A DNA stretch of 8,273 nucleotides. Origin: Caedibacter sp052030685. GTDB taxonomy: Bacteria > Pseudomonadota > Gammaproteobacteria > Francisellales > Francisellaceae. The stretch's first letter is position 1. Each line of letters opens with the position of its first letter. The position numbers were made by a program, and so were the translations under genes. The notes under the pieces were generated by a model, which was given only the letters and a program-made list of their open reading frames with translations, searched no databases and had not been told where the DNA came from. Positions 5,931 to 8,273 of the stretch are shown piece by piece. The DNA lies in assembly GCF_052030685.1 (NCBI RefSeq), contig NZ_JBQAJM010000049.1:1-8273 (forward strand), written 5' to 3'.

Positions 5931-8189
5931 ATGCTGTGGCAGTCTTTAGTTAAAATCGTTGAGCTTAAGCATGAGCTTGATGTTGTATTATCAATGTTTG
6001 CTAAAGAAGCATGTAAAGTGCTTAGTGTTGATGCATGCAGTGTTTTTATTTTGGATGAAACCGAACACACTTACACATTAAGCGCTTCAACTTTAGTACC
6101 GACACTGCGATCTGGCATGATCTACATCAGTGCCAAAGATGATCTTCTAGGTAAAGTTGCTTTGCGTGAAGAGGCACTTATTATTACCGATATGTCAAAG
6201 GCCTCAAGCTACAGTGTTCTGCAAACACTTTCACGCAAGCGCTTACAATCTTTGCTAGCGGCTCCCGTTGTTCATAAAGGTGATGTTATTGCCATTATTG
6301 CGCTACAACTCAATGATAAAGACAAGATTACTGAAAGCTTACAAACTGATGTTGCAACATTGTGTGCTAATTTATCGCTACCACTAAATCGCGCCATCCA
6401 TATTGAAGATGTGTCCGAGCAAATTGAATATAAACCACAAAGTCCGATGTACTTTGATGGCGTTAGCGCCAATGATGGCGTACAAAAAGGCATTGCAGTT
6501 GCGCGTTATAACATTACTGACATTGAAGAAATTCCTGATAAACCAACTCAATCAGACGATGAAGAACGTTTATTTATCAGTGCAGTAAAGGATGTCAAAG
6601 AGTCTTTAAAGGAGATGCTCCAACGTGTTACTCTCCTTGCAGGTAGTGAAGAAGCACAGTTATTTGAAGCCTATTTGCAAATGATAGACAGTAGTCGTTT
6701 TTATGACGCCATCATTGACTATATTCGTCAAGGCGTTTGGTTGCAAAGCGCGATTAAACGTGTTGTCATCGAGCAAGCCACGATTTTTGAGCAAATGGAT
6801 GAGCCTTATTTTGTCGAACGCGCCAGTGATATTCGTGATTTAGGCAAGCGTATCCTCTTGGCACTTGAGAATAAAGTTCTAAAGAAAAGTCACTACGCTG
6901 TTGATACTGTTCTTGTTGCTAGCGAAATTACTGCGTCGATGATTGCTGAAGTACCCAAAGGACGCTTAAAGGCAATTATATCAGAGCACGGCTCCTCTTA
7001 CTCTCATGCTGCGATTCTAGCCAAAGCCTTGTCCGTGCCTTTTGTCACAAGCATCAAGGCACTACCGGTTAGCTTTATTGATGGTAAAGAAGTTATTGTT
7101 GACGCCTATGTTGGTCGCATATATATTCAACCTGCTAAAGGGCTTAAATCAGCCTATGAACGCTTAATCAAGCATGAAAACCAAAAAGCCATTGAACTGC
7201 AAGCGCTTAAGGATTTATCGAGCGAAACACTTGATGGTCATGAAATAACACTTAAAGCAAATGTCGGTTTAATTGCTGACTTGGATCGAGCTTTAAGCCA
7301 AGGAGCCGCAGGCGTTGGTCTATATCGCTCTGAAATTCCCTTTATGATTCGTGAACGCTTCCCCAGTGAGGATGAGCAGCGCATTATTTATCAGCAAATT
7401 TTATCAACATTCCCTGATAAACCTGCTGTTTTACGAACCCTAGATGTTGGCGCGGACAAAACATTACCCTACTTCTACGAAGAAGAGCAGAATCCGGCGC
7501 TTGGTTGGCGCGGCATTCGCATGCTGCTTGATCAGTCCAACCTTTTTTTAATGCAAATAAGGGCGATGCTTAAAGCCAGTTTACATCATGATAATTTGCA
7601 TATATTGCTACCAATGATTACAACTATTGAGGAAGTCAAAGAAGCAAAACAGCTTATTCGCCAAGCCTACAAAGAAGTCATTGAAGAAGGGTTTGATATT
7701 GATAAACCACGTATTGGCATCATGATTGAGGTTCCAGCTGCAGTTATACTTGCAGAGCGATTAATTAGTCTGGTTGACTTTGTATCCATTGGCTCAAATG
7801 ACTTGGCACAATATGTATTAGCCGTTGATCGCACCAATGAAAAAGTCGCTAACCTATACAACCAACTACATCCAGCAATGATTCGCACACTTTACCATTT
7901 GGTTAAAGTAGCCAAAAAACACAACAAAGAAATTTCACTCTGCGGTGAGCTTGGCGGCAACCCAATTGCCACCGCACTTCTTATCGGCATGGGCTTTGAT
8001 AGCTTAAGCATGAACGCTTCTGTACTTCTTAAGGTCAAGCACGTATTACGATCTGTCACTAAAAAGCAGTGTCGCAATGTATTAAAACAAGTATTAAAAC
8101 TTGCCACCACTGAAGAGGTACATACTTATTTAGAAAACTTCCTTGTTGAAAATGACCTAGGTGGTCTGATTCGCGCAGGGATTAGTTAA
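5931..8189 (+). CDS. ptsP: Phosphoenolpyruvate-protein phosphotransferase PtsP (enzyme I of the nitrogen PTS)
   Basis: PtsP takes phosphate from phosphoenolpyruvate and passes it to NPr (PtsO) and then PtsN, a regulatory chain linked to nitrogen and potassium balance. The 752-residue product has the full family layout: a GAF domain (about 5-155), the enzyme I N-terminal helical domain (about 176-300), the phosphohistidine domain with active-site H359 in SSYSHAAILAKAL, and the PEP-binding TIM barrel (about 425-715). Barrel residues include R466 (GLYRSEIPFM), R502 (LRTLDVGADK), E600 (IEVP), N623 and D624 (SIGSNDLAQY) and C671 (CGELGG). It ends GGLIRAGIS, like E. coli (GGLIRGGL). The GAF domain of E. 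coli PtsP binds glutamine, which lowers phosphorylation. The ATG at 5931, five bases after rppH, is preferred over an upstream TTG at 5910 that overlaps rppH; its ribosome site is weak, which suggests coupling. Only eight bases separate its stop from the inverted repeat, and no terminator is seen. PtsO and PtsN are absent from the window. Confidence 0.97.
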   Translation: MLWQSLVKIVELKHELDVVLSMFAKEACKVLSVDACSVFILDETEHTYTLSASTLVPTLRSGMIYISAKDDLLGKVALREEALIITDMSKASSYSVLQTLSRKRLQSLLAAPVVHKGDVIAIIALQLNDKDKITESLQTDVATLCANLSLPLNRAIHIEDVSEQIEYKPQSPMYFDGVSANDGVQKGIAVARYNITDIEEIPDKPTQSDDEERLFISAVKDVKESLKEMLQRVTLLAGSEEAQLFEAYLQMIDSSRFYDAIIDYIRQGVWLQSAIKRVVIEQATIFEQMDEPYFVERASDIRDLGKRILLALENKVLKKSHYAVDTVLVASEITASMIAEVPKGRLKAIISEHGSSYSHAAILAKALSVPFVTSIKALPVSFIDGKEVIVDAYVGRIYIQPAKGLKSAYERLIKHENQKAIELQALKDLSSETLDGHEITLKANVGLIADLDRALSQGAAGVGLYRSEIPFMIRERFPSEDEQRIIYQQILSTFPDKPAVLRTLDVGADKTLPYFYEEEQNPALGWRGIRMLLDQSNLFLMQIRAMLKASLHHDNLHILLPMITTIEEVKEAKQLIRQAYKEVIEEGFDIDKPRIGIMIEVPAAVILAERLISLVDFVSIGSNDLAQYVLAVDRTNEKVANLYNQLHPAMIRTLYHLVKVAKKHNKEISLCGELGGNPIATALLIGMGFDSLSMNASVLLKVKHVLRSVTKKQCRNVLKQVLKLATTEEVHTYLENFLVENDLGGLIRAGIS

Positions 8190-8197
8190 CACTATAA

Positions 8198-8273
8198 GAG
8201 AGCATTCCTGACGCGGTTTTATTTTATGCTGTTTTATGATACTCTATTTTTGTAATCTAAGATCATGGAGTAA
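8198..8273 (-). repeat. Right arm of the 76-bp perfect terminal inverted repeat
   Basis: This arm is the exact reverse complement of 2-77. Read outward (left to right here) it starts GAGAGCATTCCTGACGCGG, passes a T-rich tract with a TATGAT box (8235-8240), and ends with GGAG (8267-8270) three bases before the window edge. That order could be the end of a mobile element followed by the promoter and ribosome site of its transposase, whose start codon would lie outside the window. No protein-coding frame can be assigned from the visible bases. It begins eight bases after the ptsP stop. Confidence 0.95.

Noticed and set aside
2..8273. Composite transposon carrying the genes, or a linear replicon with hairpin or inverted telomeres
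   Set aside because: The cargo is all core chromosomal genes, no transposase or telomere resolvase is visible, and a contig break inside two copies of a repeat explains the ends more simply. Direct repeats that would indicate a circular molecule are absent, since the arms are inverted.

Overview
The window comes from an A+T-rich gammaproteobacterium. All seven genes I can support have close, colinear relatives in Escherichia coli: DksA, cytochrome bd oxidase (CydA, CydB, CydX), glutamine synthetase GlnA, the RNA pyrophosphohydrolase RppH and the nitrogen-PTS enzyme I PtsP. The low G+C, the short RppH and a DksA lacking the zinc cysteines would fit a lineage such as Francisella or Fastidiosibacter relatives or the Legionellales. 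That placement is inference from the protein sequences and is not proved here. There is no phage, plasmid, CRISPR or biosynthetic cargo; this is chromosomal housekeeping DNA.

Layout: an inverted repeat arm (2-77) is followed by a short A+T-rich leader and dksA on the + strand (236-649). Converging on dksA from the minus strand is the oxidase operon cydA-cydB-cydX (3608 down to 668). The cydX gene is only 54 codons and easy to miss. Upstream of cydA lies a 271-base noncoding stretch with a candidate promoter, a weak FNR-like site and a perfect 20-base palindrome. Next is glnA (minus, 5292 to 3880), whose upstream region (5293-5436) is shared with the divergent rppH-ptsP pair (+, 5437-8189). 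Eight bases after the ptsP stop, the second arm of the inverted repeat begins and runs to the end of the window.

Function: CydABX is a quinol-oxidising, high-oxygen-affinity terminal oxidase of the inner membrane. DksA tunes RNA polymerase with ppGpp. RppH starts 5'-end-dependent mRNA decay. GlnA makes glutamine, and glutamine is a known ligand of the PtsP GAF domain in enteric bacteria, so the glnA and ptsP neighbourhood links synthesis and sensing of the same metabolite.

The most unusual feature is structural. The two window ends are perfect reverse complements over 76 bases. The likeliest reading is that the window is a contig ending inside two inverted copies of one longer repeat, such as an insertion sequence. 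The repeat also shows outward-facing features (a TATGAT box and a GGAG) compatible with the start of a gene just outside the window. Secondary points are the zinc-free DksA, an altered CydB motif and the intergenic palindrome. I found no convincing undescribed multi-gene system.
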